A DNA stretch of 7,418 nt from assembly GCA_965178525.1 (NCBI GenBank), contig CBCXVS010000335.1:1-7418 (forward strand). The letters run 5' to 3'. The notes beneath the pieces were generated by a model that was not told where the DNA came from, ran no database searches, and saw only the letters and a list, made by a program, of their open reading frames with translations. This DNA is from CBCXVS01 sp965178525 (lineage in GTDB: Bacteria > Tectomicrobia > Entotheonellia > Entotheonellales > Entotheonellaceae). This document shows positions 6,855 to 7,418 of this stretch, piece after piece (positions within the stretch are counted from its first letter, which is position 1; every line of letters begins with the position of its first letter). Position numbers and translations under genes: made by a program.

Positions 6855-7100
6855 GTGTCTTCAGAGGCCTTGATCCTGTGAGATGAACCAGGAGAAGTTC
6901 GCCGGACAAGCCACAGGGAAGCTTAGGAACCTTGCCGTATCCCACGAATGTATATCAAGGTTGTTTTTTGGAAGCATACATGGCCTATGGTTATCAAGAA
7001 GTGCTGATCTCAACGAGAAAAGATCGGAGTGACGAAAGCTGTCAAGTTTTTCACTGTAGCCAGATATAGCGTAAGCCCCACATCAAGATATAAGGCTCAT
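6855..7100 (-). other. Long untranslated leader of lon with spaced CTTGAY copies
   Basis: No convincing gene on either strand. On the minus strand the hexamer CTTGAT/CTTGAC recurs with its 5' base at 7087, 7046, 6998 and 6959, continuing from the promoter copy at 7130. Spacings are 43, 41, 48 and 39 nt. The 49-codon + frame at 6883-7032 shows nothing recognisable. A 9-nt direct repeat GTGCTGATC (6824-6832 and 7001-7009) is probably chance. No intrinsic terminator separates the promoter at 7101-7129 from lon. Confidence 0.4.
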
Positions 7101-7129
7101 ACTATAGAAAACCTTTTGCAAGATGTCAA
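7101..7129 (-). promoter_or_regulatory. Near-consensus sigma-70 promoter directed at lon
   Basis: Minus strand TTGACA (7129-7124, perfect -35), a 17-nt spacer, then TATAGT (7106-7101, 5 of 6 to the -10 consensus). Transcription would start near 7094 and give a leader of about 300 nt before the lon ATG. No other gene lies between, so lon is the likely target. It does not match a heat-shock (sigma-32) promoter well. Confidence 0.6.
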
Positions 7130-7141
7130 GGAAGGAAGTAC

Positions 7142-7171
7142 TTGACAAACTCAGGAAGCGTTGGTCAAAAT
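7142..7171 (+). promoter_or_regulatory. Divergent promoter-like sequence facing right
   Basis: TTGACA (7142-7147, perfect -35), an 18-nt spacer, and CAAAAT (7166-7171, 4 of 6). It lies back to back with the lon promoter, the two -35 boxes 12 nt apart within TGTCAAG-N10-CTTGACA. The -10 is weak and the downstream gene is uncertain. Confidence 0.35.
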
Positions 7172-7229
7172 GCTGTACAGTTATTGCTATTCTCAGGTGC
7201 ATACATGAGTCATTTTGTATCACCTTTCA

Positions 7230-7253
7230 AGGCGAAAGTGTCCGCTTTCGCCT
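7230..7253. other. Perfect 9-bp stem hairpin
   Basis: AGGCGAAAG (7230-7238) and CTTTCGCCT (7245-7253) form an uninterrupted 9-bp stem with a 6-nt loop. No T-run follows on either strand, so it is not a standard intrinsic terminator. It may be an RNA structure or a palindromic repeat unit, and it lies inside the weak coding signals. Confidence 0.5.
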
Positions 7254-7418
7254 CGATCACACCGACACGGATGAAGGCACGAGCATGGTATGTCTCCCTA
7301 TGAAGCGGTCCACCATACAACGGATTATCGGGAATGGCCTCAAGTTAAGCTCTAACTGCTGGTCGTGTCAACGGTTGACCCAACACATGAGGGGGTTTTG
7401 TCATGAGGGGAGCGGTCT

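Larger units (their letters stand above)
7123..7418 (+). other. Weak coding signals at right edge (open + frame and antisense fragments)
   Basis: The + frame from the ATG at 7123 stays open for 98 codons to the window end, closed upstream by TAG at 7105-7107. Its product (starts MSRKEVLDKLRKRW, later a CWSC pair) is cysteine-rich and unrecognised, and the ATG lacks a good ribosome site. In exact codon register on the minus strand, 7210-7344 reads as a more protein-like stretch (contains HARAFIRVGVIEAKADTF, ends LKGDTK) below an in-frame TAA at 7345-7347. That could be a decayed gene entering from the right. Either signal may be the shadow of the other. No function is proposed. Confidence 0.25.

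Noticed and set aside
6940..6960. Heat-shock (sigma-32) promoter for lon around the CTTGAT at 6954-6959 (minus)
   Set aside because: No CCCCAT-like -10 at 13-15 nt; only the -35-like hexamer is present.
7051..7083. Ten-codon minus ORF (MWGLRYIWLQ) near the predicted lon transcript start, with two Trp codons as in attenuator leaders
   Set aside because: Starts about 11 nt from the predicted transcript start with no ribosome site, and lon has no reason for Trp attenuation.
7205..7303. Small + ORF, 32 residues starting MSHFVSPFKAK, with AGGTG just upstream and a promoter-like sequence at 7142-7171
   Set aside because: Overlaps the longer open + frame and the hairpin, has no recognisable family, and is short enough to be chance.

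Overview
The window reads as about 7.4 kb of chromosomal DNA from an uncultured, moderately GC-rich, probably Gram-negative bacterium. The gene types (an Amidohydro_2 protein, a VOC-fold protein, several IS remnants, a Lon protease) suit a large, IS-rich environmental genome. A Tectomicrobia/Entotheonella-like or deltaproteobacterial-type lineage is possible, but no gene here settles the taxonomy. Every confident gene is on the minus strand, so the window is best read from right to left.

Layout in + coordinates. 62-2312 holds three compact minus-strand genes that look like one transcription unit, in the order VOC/extradiol-dioxygenase-like protein, nucleoside 2-deoxyribosyltransferase-family protein, Amidohydro_2 metal-dependent hydrolase. 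2421-3834 is an IS4-superfamily insertion sequence with 13/14-matching terminal inverted repeats. Its transposase is damaged twice: an in-frame TAG at 2910-2912, and a run of exactly 10 N at 3531-3540 that breaks the frame. 3840-4254 is a scar made of the C-terminal tail of a different transposase followed by a fragment of an Rpn/YhgA-like (PD-(D/E)XK) protein. 4420-6795 is a complete Lon protease with all catalytic motifs intact. 6796-7418 is the lon upstream region. It holds a near-consensus promoter pointing at lon, a divergent promoter-like sequence sharing an inverted CTTGACA repeat, phased CTTGAY copies, a possible 15-codon leader ORF translationally coupled to lon, and a strong hairpin inside weak, mutually antisense coding signals at the right edge.

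The VOC, deoxyribosyltransferase and amidohydrolase genes could form a small catabolic or salvage operon, but no substrate can be deduced. Lon is an independent housekeeping or stress gene. The IS lies directly upstream of the VOC operon in the same orientation and could affect its expression by readthrough. Because the N gap lies inside a repeated element, the physical linkage of the left part (1-3530) and right part (3541-7418) is not proven. I did not find a clear undescribed system. The best leads are the lon leader architecture and the unusual three-gene operon.
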